A stretch of DNA of 64,000 nt from NCBI RefSeq assembly GCF_003048775.2, contig NZ_CP049272.1:372001-436000 (forward strand), in the 5' to 3' direction. The notes under the pieces are model-generated. The model saw nothing but the letters and a program-made list of their open reading frames with translations, had not been told where the DNA came from and made no database searches. Below, in pieces: positions 1 through 8,268 of this stretch. The translations under genes were made by a program, and so were the position numbers. This stretch comes from Campylobacter concisus. Lineage in GTDB: Bacteria; Campylobacterota; Campylobacteria; Campylobacterales; Campylobacteraceae. Position 1 is the stretch's first letter, and each line of letters begins with the position of its first letter.

Positions 1-1
1 T

Positions 2-136
2 GAGCCAACGCTTATAAAGCTAAAAAATGAAAGTGCTTTGGATAGTGCCACAAACGTGAGCTTGATTCGGCTATTTTGCGATGTTTGCAACGAAAATGAG
101 CTAGTTAAATTTGAGCTTGTAAAAGATGAAAAATGA
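2..136 (+). CDS. C-terminal end of an unidentified protein (partial)
   Basis: An open frame enters from the left edge and runs 44 codons to a TGA whose bases overlap the mqnA start codon (ATGA). The visible tail contains a FCDVCNENE stretch with two cysteines spaced CxxC, then a charged end. The translational coupling suggests it is cotranscribed with mqnA. Too little is visible to name a family. Confidence 0.6.
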   Translation, partial: EPTLIKLKNESALDSATNVSLIRLFCDVCNENELVKFELVKDEK

Positions 137-813
137 TATTTGGAAAGATTGATTATCTAAATTTACTCCCATTTCACGTATTTTTAAAATCAGCTCCACT
201 AAGTTCTCAGATAAAAAAGGCGATCGAGTTTAAAAAGGGTGTGCCAAGCAAGTTAAATAGGGCGCTAAATGCCAGAAAAATCGATGCTGCGGTGATCTCA
301 AGCATAGCTAGCAAAAAGGCAAATTTAAAGAAGCTAAATTTTGGAATAGTCGCCAAAAAAGATGTAAAAAGCGTGCTTGTGCGCAAGAACTCAGCCTCAA
401 AGCCAGATCCTGCCTCAGCCAGCTCAAACGCCCTAGCCAAGGTGCTTAAGCTAAATGGCGAGGTGATCATAGGCGACAGGGCGCTAAAGGCATACTTAAG
501 AGAGGGTAAAGAGTGCTTTTACGACCTTGGTAAAATTTGGTACGAAAAGACAAATTTGCCATTTGTTTTTGGTAGATTTTCTTACGTAAAAAATGGCTCG
601 TTTTACAAAAAACTGGTCGCAAAATTTCTACAAAAAAATGTAAAGATCCCAAACTATATCTTAGCCCAGTATGCCAAAAGCCGCGACATAAGCGAGCAAG
701 ATATCAAGTGGTATCTTAAATTTATAAGCTACAAAATAGGTCCAAAAGAGCAAAAATCACTTCGAAAATTTTTTAAAGAAAATAGATTATTAAAAGCAGC
801 AAAAAAGAATTAA
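133..813 (+). CDS. mqnA: Menaquinone biosynthesis enzyme MqnA (chorismate dehydratase)
   Basis: MqnA converts chorismate to 3-enolpyruvyl-benzoate, the first step of the futalosine route to menaquinone, which Campylobacter uses instead of the classical Men pathway. The N-terminus IFGKIDYLNLLPFHVFL is the family signature (PF02621, periplasmic-binding-protein-like fold). A second conserved stretch, IGDRALKAYL followed by YDLGKIWYEKTNLPFVFG, lies near residues 115-150. The length of 226 aa is normal to slightly short. The ATG overlaps the stop of the upstream gene. A strong hairpin follows at 816-853. Menaquinone is the electron carrier that links the formate dehydrogenase encoded downstream to terminal reductases. 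Confidence 0.9.
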   Translation: MIFGKIDYLNLLPFHVFLKSAPLSSQIKKAIEFKKGVPSKLNRALNARKIDAAVISSIASKKANLKKLNFGIVAKKDVKSVLVRKNSASKPDPASASSNALAKVLKLNGEVIIGDRALKAYLREGKECFYDLGKIWYEKTNLPFVFGRFSYVKNGSFYKKLVAKFLQKNVKIPNYILAQYAKSRDISEQDIKWYLKFISYKIGPKEQKSLRKFFKENRLLKAAKKN

Positions 814-815
814 AT

Positions 816-853
816 TTTTATAGCTTCTTAGCAGTTGCCAAGAAGCTATAAAA
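816..853. terminator. Bidirectional rho-independent terminator
   Basis: A 14-bp perfect stem (TTTTATAGCTTCTT with AAGAAGCTATAAAA) closes a 10-nt loop. T/A runs on both sides let it work in both directions. It sits between mqnA (plus) and the convergent minus-strand remnant ending at 855. Confidence 0.85.
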
Positions 854-854
854 T

Positions 855-1250
855 TTAGTGGCGCATATGCATATTAGTTGAGTTATCATAGCTCATATTT
901 TGCATCATTATCTTTTGGTGATCATGCATCGGCATATCTGCTGGCATGTTCATTGGTATATTCATCTGCATATTCATCGCGCCCTCATTAGCCTTGTAGC
1001 CTGTTGTGGTAGGATCAATCATGCTAAATATCATAGCGACGTGTCCGACAATCAAAAAGAAGATGAGCAGGCAAAAGTGAAGCTTTAGTTTTGCTCTTTC
1101 GTTTGCGCTTTTATAGATCAAATTTAGCTCTAAAAGTGCGATGCCAAGAAGCGGGATGACGCCGATAAGATAAAAAATTTACACATAGATGACCAAAATA
1201 GCTAAAAACGCCAAAAATAACTACAAAATTTAAGAAGATATAAATTTACT
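855..1250 (-). pseudogene. Broken Met-rich membrane protein gene
   Basis: The minus strand holds the end of a membrane protein in two frames. The distal frame gives a hydrophobic stretch, LNFVVIFGVFSYFGHLCVNF. The coding sense then shifts by one base in a run of six A (1172-1177) to IGVIPLLGIALLELNLIYK, another hydrophobic stretch, and a tail. The tail from about 1020 down to 855 is packed with Met and His (MNMQMNIPMNMPADMPMHDH and more), a composition typical of Cu-binding extracytoplasmic tails. Beyond about 1250 there is an in-frame stop and no start. I read it as a 5'-truncated, frameshifted gene. An 88-aa protein from a TTG at 1121 could still be made. Family not recognised; copper binding is an inference from composition. 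Confidence 0.5.
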
Positions 1251-1277
1251 CCTAGCCAGGCTAAGAGTAAATTTAAG

Positions 1278-1991
1278 CTAGTCTTTAAACTCGTGTGAGA
1301 TGACTGGGGAGAATTCCTCCCAGTGAAGCTTGGTTTTAATAGTTGGCATCTTGCTTTGAAATGGCTCTTTTTTAAGTGCTGCCATAGCGACACTATCGCC
1401 TTTTGGTTTAGCTGGTGCTTCTACGTTTAAGACCGCTCTTTCAAGCTCGATGAAGTCTTTTAAGATGATCGCATACGAACGAAAGAAATTTGCCTCTTTG
1501 TGAGCTAAAAGTAGCGAGCCAAACTCATCTACAAATAAATTTAAAGTTTCAGAAAATAGCTTGTTGCTAATATTTTTTGCATCATTAAACTCATCTTTTA
1601 AAAATGTAGCCATCGCTAAAAATATAAATCCAACGTAGTCCTCGCTATCTTTGCAAAGCTCGCTATCACGTCTATATGGGCTTAGTTTTAAACATTCAAT
1701 AACCCTAAGCCTAGCTGCTCCGTTATCTCTGCCCTCTTCATAAAATGAAGCACTTAAGGGGATATTTGTAAAGCCAAAAAGAACGTCATTTTGTTCTTTT
1801 GAAAATTCTTCAAAGCTAAATTTATCTAAATTTTTAAATGCAGCATCACTATCCTTGCTTAAAGGATTTGCGCTTAAGTATTTTAGCTGCTCTTTCCACC
1901 TTGAAAATTTCTCATCATTTGTGTAAAAAAACATAGGATATGCTAGAAATTCGTAAAAATATGATCTTGCTTTTATAATGTTTTTATCCAT
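1278..1991 (-). CDS. TorD/DmsD-family molybdoenzyme chaperone (likely for formate dehydrogenase)
   Basis: A 237-aa, mostly helical cytoplasmic protein with the TorD-family layout: an N-terminal RSYFYEFLAYPMFF helix, a central helix containing FYEEGRDNGAARLRVIECL, then DSELCKDSEDYVGFIFLAMATFL. Such chaperones bind Tat signal peptides and help cofactor insertion into molybdoenzymes before export. The start overlaps the end of the polyferredoxin gene by 8 bases, so the two are translationally coupled. With fdhA close by, FdhA is the likely client (C. jejuni has a comparable chaperone near its fdh genes), but that pairing is an inference. Confidence 0.8.
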   Translation of the reverse strand: MDKNIIKARSYFYEFLAYPMFFYTNDEKFSRWKEQLKYLSANPLSKDSDAAFKNLDKFSFEEFSKEQNDVLFGFTNIPLSASFYEEGRDNGAARLRVIECLKLSPYRRDSELCKDSEDYVGFIFLAMATFLKDEFNDAKNISNKLFSETLNLFVDEFGSLLLAHKEANFFRSYAIILKDFIELERAVLNVEAPAKPKGDSVAMAALKKEPFQSKMPTIKTKLHWEEFSPVISHEFKD

Positions 1992-3657
1992 TTAATAAAT
2001 CCTCTTTCATTGCGTTTATTTGGGCTTGAACCATTAGTTTGGCCTTACAGTCAGCACAGCAGTAAAGTGCTTTTATCTTAACCCTATCGTTGCCAAATCT
2101 TGGTTGCATTATAGTTGCGATCTTTTCGACCGCTTTTTTAGTCGCAAACTCTTTTCCGCACTCAACACAGGCAAAAAGCTCATCTCGTGCTAGCTCATTA
2201 TAGGTAAAAAACTCAGGCTTAAGAGAAATTTTCCCAACTTCAAGGCTTATGGTATCTTTTTCAGCACAGCTTAGTTCGCAGTATCCGCAAGCTGTACAGA
2301 CGCTTGGATTAAATAAAATCGAATTTGTCTTTTTATCAGCCACTAGCGCACTTACGTTACAAGCACCAACGCAACTTAGACAAAGTGTACAGCTATCAGT
2401 ATTTATCTTAACATCGCCGTATCTTATCATCTCACCGCTTTTTACAACGCCAAGATCTTCGCTACCTACTAAAAACTCAAGTCTTTTTGCAAAAATTTCT
2501 CTTTTTGGCAAGGCATATTCGTTTATCGTGTGCTGTGAGTCAGCTATAAATTTTGCTTTTTTGAGCGCATCTTCAAGCTCATTTTTATCTTTAGCGTGAT
2601 AGATCGCCGTCTCTTTAAATTTAAGCTCATAAATTTGATTTAAGATGCTAATGGCGTCTTTTTCGCCTTTGCCAAGAGTTTTGCTAAATAAAATCACACT
2701 CGCACCACTTTCTTGAAGCAATGTAAGTAGATGAGCTTGATTTAACATATGTGGTGCTAATATGAAAAAAGGTAGGACATTTTCAGGTAGACTTATATTT
2801 AGCTCGTCTAAATTTGTTTCATTAGAGATTATTAGTGGAATTTTACCTTTGTAAAGTTTGGCAATAGTAGCAAATGAGTTTTGTGGCATAAGTGTAGAGT
2901 CAAGAGATCCGCTAGGGCAGACGCTAATGCAGTTACCACAATTTACACAATCGATTTGTGAAAAAACAAGATGCTTTGTCTCGTCTTCTTTTAAAATGGC
3001 TACAGTTGGACAAACATCAACACAGCGTCCACAAATTTCATTTCGTCGTTCGTGATATTGGCAAATCGAAGAGTCGTATTGAGTTAGGCTTTTGTACTTA
3101 AATTTTGGAGTTTTTTCATTTAAAATTTTAAGCACAGCTTCATCTTCTAGCCCAGCTATTTCGTAACAGCCGCTTTGTTTTAGCATATAATCCCTTGCAT
3201 TTTCAACCAAGAAAAAGTCACAATCGACCTCAAATTCGTCATTTGCTCTAAGTATCAAAACACTAAGCTCGCCAGCTGCGCCATAAATAAATTTCACTTC
3301 AAAATGCGTTAATTCAATGACTTTATAGCCATTTTCTTTTAATAAATTTGCTAGCTCCTCACGGCCTGAGTTGCTTACTATTACGACGTTTTTTCCGACT
3401 TCTTTTTCGTAATCAACATCCTTTGCCATGTCAAATGCAGTTGCTCTTGCTTCATAAAGCAAAAGTGTATTTTTAGCTTTTTCTAAGACGCTTGCGGTTG
3501 TATTTTTTAGATAAAAATTTATCTCAGGTGCGGTAATGTTTGCTTTAAGCTTTGGTGAGTTAGAAACTAAATATTCTTCCTTTTCGTTATTTATTTCTAT
3601 CTGTTCATTTAACATCAAAGTATCGTCAAAATCGTTATAAAAGCCAAATTCTTTCAT
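1984..3657 (-). CDS. Polyferredoxin with four 4Fe-4S motifs, fdh-associated
   Basis: A cytoplasmic iron-sulfur protein of 557 aa. Two ferredoxin motif pairs are visible: CGRCVDVCP and CVNCGNCISVCP in the middle, CTLCLSCVGACN and CTACGYCELSC further on. A C-terminal zinc/iron-type cysteine set follows (CVECGKE, CCADCKAK). I chose the ATG at 3657 (MKEFGFYNDF) rather than the upstream one because TAGGAGA lies 5 bases before it. It is first in a two-gene operon with the TorD-like chaperone and divergent from selA. Proteins of this type accompany formate dehydrogenase loci in Campylobacter; its electron partner is unknown. Confidence 0.8.
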   Translation of the reverse strand: MKEFGFYNDFDDTLMLNEQIEINNEKEEYLVSNSPKLKANITAPEINFYLKNTTASVLEKAKNTLLLYEARATAFDMAKDVDYEKEVGKNVVIVSNSGREELANLLKENGYKVIELTHFEVKFIYGAAGELSVLILRANDEFEVDCDFFLVENARDYMLKQSGCYEIAGLEDEAVLKILNEKTPKFKYKSLTQYDSSICQYHERRNEICGRCVDVCPTVAILKEDETKHLVFSQIDCVNCGNCISVCPSGSLDSTLMPQNSFATIAKLYKGKIPLIISNETNLDELNISLPENVLPFFILAPHMLNQAHLLTLLQESGASVILFSKTLGKGEKDAISILNQIYELKFKETAIYHAKDKNELEDALKKAKFIADSQHTINEYALPKREIFAKRLEFLVGSEDLGVVKSGEMIRYGDVKINTDSCTLCLSCVGACNVSALVADKKTNSILFNPSVCTACGYCELSCAEKDTISLEVGKISLKPEFFTYNELARDELFACVECGKEFATKKAVEKIATIMQPRFGNDRVKIKALYCCADCKAKLMVQAQINAMKEDLLNG

Positions 3658-3752
3658 AATTTCTCCTATTATCAAAAACAGGCTTATTTTAATATTAATG
3701 GGATTAATAGACTCTGAATTTTATATGTTCCTTTTTGCTCTAAGGTTTAATT

Positions 3753-3758
3753 TATAAT
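3753..3758 (+). promoter_or_regulatory. Probable -10 box for selAB
   Basis: A perfect TATAAT lies in an AT-rich stretch 53 bases before the selA TTG start. A second candidate, TTAAAAT, is at 3769-3775. Campylobacter promoters often lack a clear -35, so only the -10 can be pointed to. It lies in the divergent spacer between the polyferredoxin gene and selA. Confidence 0.45.
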
Positions 3759-3811
3759 ATTTTTTATGTTAAAATCACGGCTTGGTAAAACTAACTTACT
3801 AGGAGCACAAA

Positions 3812-5137
3812 TTGAGCGATTTAAGAGATATCCCACAAGTTGATAAGATCATAAAAAACGAAGCATTTTCAGGATTTGATATAAATTTAGTCACATTGCT
3901 TGCGAGGCAAATTTTAAATGAAGTTAGAGCTAAAATTTTAAATGAAAATGCAAATTTTGGGTTGCAAGAAATAATAGATTTAATCCTAAACGAATATCAT
4001 AAATTTAATGAATCAAGCCTTCAAAGAGTGCTAAATTTAACTGGTGTAACCATTCACACAAACCTTGCTAGAAGTGTCATCGATAAGGAAATTTTAAACC
4101 GAGCGACGCCTGTTATCACAGGATACTCAAACCTTGAATACGACCTAAAAACAGGCAGTCGTGGCAATAGATACGACTATATCGGTGAGATGATCGCAAG
4201 AGCATTTGGTTTTGAAGACGCTATCGTTGTAAATAATAACGCAAGTGCTGTATTTTTGGTGCTAAATACCTTTGCAAAAGGCAGAGAAGTCGTCGTTAGC
4301 AGAGGCGAACTAGTCGAGATCGGCGGTAGTTTTAGAGTGCCTGAGGTGATGGTAAATGCGGGCTGCTTTTTGAAAGAGGTTGGCACGACAAACAAAACTA
4401 AGCTAAAAGACTACGAAGAGGTAATTAATGAAAATACGGCGATGCTTGTAAAGGTTCATCGCTCAAATTTTGACATCGTGGGCTTTAGTGAAGAGGTTAC
4501 AGCAAATGAACTAAGTAAATTGGCATGTGAGCAAAATTTGATAGATTATTTTGATCTTGGCAGTGGATTTTACGGAAATTTGCCCTTCAACTTAGACAAA
4601 AATGAGCCAGATCTAAAAAATTTAAAAGATGTTTCGCTAGTTAGCTTTAGCGGTGATAAGCTGCTTGGTGCGGTGCAGTGCGGAATCATTGTTGGCAAAA
4701 AAGAGCTCATTGCAAAGCTTAGAAAAAACCAGCTTTTAAGAATGCTTCGCGTAGATAAAGTGATCATCTCGCTTTTGGCTGAGAGCATGAAAGCTTATTT
4801 AAACAAAGAATTTGAGCTAATCACAACACAAAAACTACTTCACAAAAGCGTAAAAGAGCTTGAAAGCTTAGCAAATTTTATAAATAAAAATCTAAAAACC
4901 CCGCTTGAGATAGTTCGTACACAAACCTTTGTAGGAGGCGGTGCGATGCCAAATAAAAAAATTCCAAGCGTGGCTTTGGCAGTTAGTGGAGATGCAGTTT
5001 TAAATGAGCAAAAATTTAGGCAAAAAAAGGTGATCGGCCGCATAGAAAATGATAAATTTTTGCTTGATTTAAGAACGCTTTTAGATGAAGATGTAAATGA
5101 ACTAATAAAAATAATAAATGAAACGGAAGAAAAATGA
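3812..5137 (+). CDS. selA: L-seryl-tRNA(Sec) selenium transferase
   Basis: SelA is a pyridoxal-phosphate enzyme that turns Ser-tRNA(Sec) into Sec-tRNA(Sec) using selenophosphate. The 441-aa product shows LTGVTIHTNLARS, GSRGNRYDYI, VVNNNASAVFL and the PLP-lysine region SFSGDKLLGAVQCGI near residue 280. The start is TTG, supported by AGGAG seven bases upstream (3801-3805) and by the correct SelA N-terminus. The stop overlaps the selB start by four bases (ATGA). Its product is needed to decode the UGA in fdhA 3 kb downstream. Confidence 0.95.
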   Translation: MSDLRDIPQVDKIIKNEAFSGFDINLVTLLARQILNEVRAKILNENANFGLQEIIDLILNEYHKFNESSLQRVLNLTGVTIHTNLARSVIDKEILNRATPVITGYSNLEYDLKTGSRGNRYDYIGEMIARAFGFEDAIVVNNNASAVFLVLNTFAKGREVVVSRGELVEIGGSFRVPEVMVNAGCFLKEVGTTNKTKLKDYEEVINENTAMLVKVHRSNFDIVGFSEEVTANELSKLACEQNLIDYFDLGSGFYGNLPFNLDKNEPDLKNLKDVSLVSFSGDKLLGAVQCGIIVGKKELIAKLRKNQLLRMLRVDKVIISLLAESMKAYLNKEFELITTQKLLHKSVKELESLANFINKNLKTPLEIVRTQTFVGGGAMPNKKIPSVALAVSGDAVLNEQKFRQKKVIGRIENDKFLLDLRTLLDEDVNELIKIINETEEK

Positions 5138-6954
5138 GTTTAATAATAGGAACAGCAGGGCATATAGACCACGGAAAAACCGCGCTTATAAAGGAGCTAA
5201 ACGGCTTTGAGGGGGACAATCTTGAAGAGGAGAAAAAGCGTGGCATAACGATCGATCTAAGCTTTTCAAATTTAAGCAAAAATGATGAAAATATCGCATT
5301 TATCGACGTGCCAGGACATGAAAATCTCATAAAAACGATGATAAGTGGCGCGTATGGCTTTGACGCGTGTTTATTTGTGGTGGCGGCAAATGACGGCCTT
5401 ATGCCTCAAAGCTTGGAGCACCTTGAAATTTTAAATCTCCTTGGTGTGAAGTCTTTGATCGTGGCACTTACTAAGTGTGACCTCGTAGATGAAGCGACTA
5501 TAAATTTAAGAAAAAAAGAGATAAGAGATGAAATTTCTAAATTTAAAAACCTGCAAATTTTAGAAATTTTTGCCGTTAGTATAAAGGATAAGGCAAGCAT
5601 CAATGAGCTTAGAAACTACCTCTTTACATTAAGAGCTAAAAAGCGCGATGAAGACGGCGTTTTTAGATACTACATCGATAGGGTTTTTAGCCTAAAAGGT
5701 ATCGGAAATGTCGTAACTGGCACCGTTATAGAGGGAAGCGTTAGTAAAAATGAGAAGCTTTTTAACTATGACGCCGGCAAAGAGGTGCTAGTAAGAAGTG
5801 TGCAAAGCCACGATAAATTCGTAGATAGCGCAGGAGTTAGCAGCCGTGTGGCGCTAAATCTAACTGGCATTGAGCTTAGCGAGCTAAAAAAAGGGCAGTT
5901 GCTTAGTAAAAAAGGCTTTTTTAGGGGATTTAGAGAGGTTGATGCGGTCGTAACTGCTAAAAATCTCATTCACTCGCAAAGCGTAACCTTTTGCGTAGGA
6001 GCTAAAAATGTGCCTGCAAAGGTGCTAATCCTTAGCCAAAAAGATGATAGCTACTTTGTTACCTTTAAATTTCAAAGCGATATGTTTTTGAAATTTGACG
6101 AGGCATTTGTGCTTATCTCAGATGCACGCGTGATAGGTGGCGGCAGAGTGCTAAATCCTGTGCTTGAGCCACTAAAAAAAGCTGGCAAAATTCTCTTTTT
6201 GGCTGCACTTTTAAAGCATGATTTTGTTGGAGCCTTTTCTATACTTAAAGAAGCCCACAAAAATGGCTTTGGCATCATCTCTTCTTATCAAAGATTTGGT
6301 CTAAATCACGAAGAGGCCGTAAATGTAGCCAAAAAAGTCTCAAACGTCTTTGTCGATGAAAAGGCTTTAAACATCTACGATCTAAGCGCGGTTGAGCGGA
6401 TAAAATCAGCCATTAAATTTATGATAGAAAAGAACGAATTTGCCGTTTTCTCAGCTCAAAGTATAAGCTTAAAACTTGCTTGGGCTAGTCAAAATTTGGC
6501 TCAAAAAGCACTTGATGAGCTTGAAAGTATAAACTTAATCTCTAAAAATGATGGCGTCTATACAAAAAAAGGCGTTGATATAAGCAAACTAAAAGTAAGG
6601 CTTGAAGAGAAAATTTATGAAATTTTAGAAAGTGGAAAGCTAGCCCCAACGGCACCTTATAATATATATGATGAGCTGGAAATAGATAGGCTAAGTGGTG
6701 ATAATGCACTTAAAAAACTAACTGCAATGGGCAGAGTTGTAAGGCTGGAGCATAATCTTTTTATCACTAGAAATTCGCTAAAAATGGTACTTGATAAGCT
6801 AAGAGAGATCATCAAAAATCAAGGCTTTGTAAATGTCACAAATGCCAAGGATGCACTAAATTTAAGTAGAAAATATGTAATCGCTTATCTTGAGCAACTT
6901 GACCTTGAGAGTGACATAATGAAGCAAGGAAATGATAGAGTCTTTCGTGGTTAG
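5134..6954 (+). CDS. selB: Selenocysteine-specific elongation factor SelB
   Basis: SelB is a GTPase that delivers Sec-tRNA to UGA codons carrying a SECIS hairpin. Visible motifs are the P-loop GTAGHIDHGKTALIKEL, switch II DVPGHE and the G4 motif TKCD. They are followed by EF-Tu-like beta domains and a C-terminal half (about residues 380-606) of winged-helix modules that bind the SECIS RNA, ending in NVTNAKDALNLSRKYVIAYLEQLD. The length of 606 aa is normal. It is translationally coupled to selA. Confidence 0.96.
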   Translation: MSLIIGTAGHIDHGKTALIKELNGFEGDNLEEEKKRGITIDLSFSNLSKNDENIAFIDVPGHENLIKTMISGAYGFDACLFVVAANDGLMPQSLEHLEILNLLGVKSLIVALTKCDLVDEATINLRKKEIRDEISKFKNLQILEIFAVSIKDKASINELRNYLFTLRAKKRDEDGVFRYYIDRVFSLKGIGNVVTGTVIEGSVSKNEKLFNYDAGKEVLVRSVQSHDKFVDSAGVSSRVALNLTGIELSELKKGQLLSKKGFFRGFREVDAVVTAKNLIHSQSVTFCVGAKNVPAKVLILSQKDDSYFVTFKFQSDMFLKFDEAFVLISDARVIGGGRVLNPVLEPLKKAGKILFLAALLKHDFVGAFSILKEAHKNGFGIISSYQRFGLNHEEAVNVAKKVSNVFVDEKALNIYDLSAVERIKSAIKFMIEKNEFAVFSAQSISLKLAWASQNLAQKALDELESINLISKNDGVYTKKGVDISKLKVRLEEKIYEILESGKLAPTAPYNIYDELEIDRLSGDNALKKLTAMGRVVRLEHNLFITRNSLKMVLDKLREIIKNQGFVNVTNAKDALNLSRKYVIAYLEQLDLESDIMKQGNDRVFRG

Positions 6955-7007
6955 TATTCATTTACAAAAAGCAAATATAATCCGCCAAATTTTTAAAAAG
7001 GAAAAAA

Positions 7008-7748
7008 ATGAAAAAAGTGGTTTTGGCCTCAATAATAGCGGCAACTAGCCTAATGGCAGCAAGCGATAAGCAAATAGAAGATTTTTACTCAGAAGTTTTT
7101 AAAAATCAAAATATCGATGATGTTAATGTAAAAGTCGTAGAACGCACTAAAATTTTAGATGATATAGAAAAAGTAAGCTTAAAATTTAGCAAAGGAGATA
7201 TGTCTCAAGAAGATGTGACTTTTGTTAAGGGCGATCTTATGTTTCCTGATGTTGTAAATTTAAAGGAGCAAAAGTCTTATTTGGCTGAAGAAAAAAAGGT
7301 AATCGCAGAAAAAGCAGCACTTGATTTAGTAAAATCACTAGCTAAAATTTATAAAAATGAAGACAAGGCAAATGTTATAACTCTTGGCAATGATAGCAAA
7401 AAGCCAACTCTTATCATGTTTTCAGATCCTGAATGCCCATATTGTAGGGCCGAGCTAGCAAAGATCGAAACGACATTAAAAGACAATAATGTTGAAATCA
7501 TCCTAACTCCAGTGCATGAACTATCATCTTTGCAAAAAAGTGCTTTGATCTATAAAGATATAAAAAATGCAAAAAGTGATAGCGATAAGGTTAAAATTTT
7601 AAGAAAGTATTTCTCTGAAGATTATAACGTGGATGAAAAAAATGTTAGCAAAGAAGAGAGCGACAAGATCGATACTTTACGTAAAAAATATTTCTCAGCT
7701 GGCGTTAGATCAGTGCCATTTATAATAAATAAAAGTGATCTAAAATAA
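7008..7748 (+). CDS. Periplasmic DsbC/DsbG-like thiol:disulfide protein
   Basis: A 246-aa protein with a signal peptide (KKVVLASIIAATSLMAA) and a thioredoxin-fold catalytic domain from about residue 125. Its active site is FSDPECPYCRAEL (CPYC), with a later cis-proline region, SAGVRSVPFIINK. The N-terminal part resembles the dimerisation region of DsbC-type isomerases. RBS AAAGG lies before the ATG. Its place between selB and the fdh genes suggests help with folding or cysteine/selenocysteine redox of the exported formate dehydrogenase, but that role is inferred from position only. A weak hairpin terminator follows. Confidence 0.75.
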   Translation: MKKVVLASIIAATSLMAASDKQIEDFYSEVFKNQNIDDVNVKVVERTKILDDIEKVSLKFSKGDMSQEDVTFVKGDLMFPDVVNLKEQKSYLAEEKKVIAEKAALDLVKSLAKIYKNEDKANVITLGNDSKKPTLIMFSDPECPYCRAELAKIETTLKDNNVEIILTPVHELSSLQKSALIYKDIKNAKSDSDKVKILRKYFSEDYNVDEKNVSKEESDKIDTLRKKYFSAGVRSVPFIINKSDLK

Positions 7749-7753
7749 CATTT

Positions 7754-7773
7754 TCTAGGGAGCTCTCCCTAGA
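7754..7773 (+). terminator. Hairpin after the thiol-disulfide gene
   Basis: TCTAGGGA pairs with TCCCTAGA around a GCTC loop (8-bp stem), 6 bases after the stop codon. The following bases are AT-rich but not a clean T run, so termination may be partial. Confidence 0.6.
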
Positions 7774-8050
7774 ATTTATACTTTAAATTAGCCTTTCTCT
7801 CAAAATTCATAAAAGTTAAAATATTAAATATATTTTCTTATATTTTTAACAATAACTTAACATATTTAATTAAAGCTTTATATTTACTTTGATTATCTTG
7901 CAATTATGCTAAATTTGCAGAGTTTAAATCTAGGCTATAAAAAGCCCTGAAATAGGCCTTGCAATATTTTAGAATTTCTAAAGTTGCAAATTGTGAAGAC
8001 CAATCAAACCAAATTCTCAAATTTTTAAGTTTGAGAGCTAAGGAGAAAAA
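7774..8050 (+). promoter_or_regulatory. AT-rich leader of the fdh operon
   Basis: About 277 bases without a gene. The first part is very AT-rich and should hold the fdh promoter. From about 7920 there is a GC-richer transcribed-looking leader with a small hairpin (GGCT/AGCC) and related short blocks AAGCCCT and AGGCCTT. A second repeat-like pair, TCTCAAATTTTTAAGTTTGAGA, forms a hairpin just before the AAGGAG of the small Tat protein gene. I cannot assign a riboswitch class. Confidence 0.35.
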
Positions 8051-8257
8051 ATGCAAGGATCAAGAAGGGATTTTCTAAAAAAATCTCTAAAAGTCGGTGC
8101 TGCCGGCGGTGTACTAGCAGTCTCAGCCGTAGCAAAAGTGACTAGTGACGACTTAGCTCCTGATGACAATGGTGTCGTCGTTGGCAAGTCAAACAAAAAA
8201 GAGGTGCTTTATAAAAAAAGCAAGAACTGGGAAACCTACTATAAAATCGCTTACTAA
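8051..8257 (+). CDS. Small Tat-signal protein of the formate dehydrogenase region
   Basis: A 68-aa protein starting MQGSRRDFLKKSLKVGAA, a clear twin-arginine signal, followed by a short soluble tail ending SKNWETYYKIAY. Small Tat-targeted proteins like this sit directly upstream of fdhA in many epsilonproteobacteria (the family described as formate dehydrogenase region TAT target). AAGGAG precedes the ATG by 6 bases, and fdhA starts 11 bases after its stop. It may act as an assembly or export partner of FdhA; the exact function is not known to me. Confidence 0.8.
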   Translation: MQGSRRDFLKKSLKVGAAGGVLAVSAVAKVTSDDLAPDDNGVVVGKSNKKEVLYKKSKNWETYYKIAY

Positions 8258-8268
8258 GGGAGAAAACC

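Noticed and set aside
900-1088. A plus-strand His-rich 62-aa ORF opposite the Met-rich remnant
   Set aside because: It is the antisense image of Met codons (CAT repeats) in the minus-strand gene.
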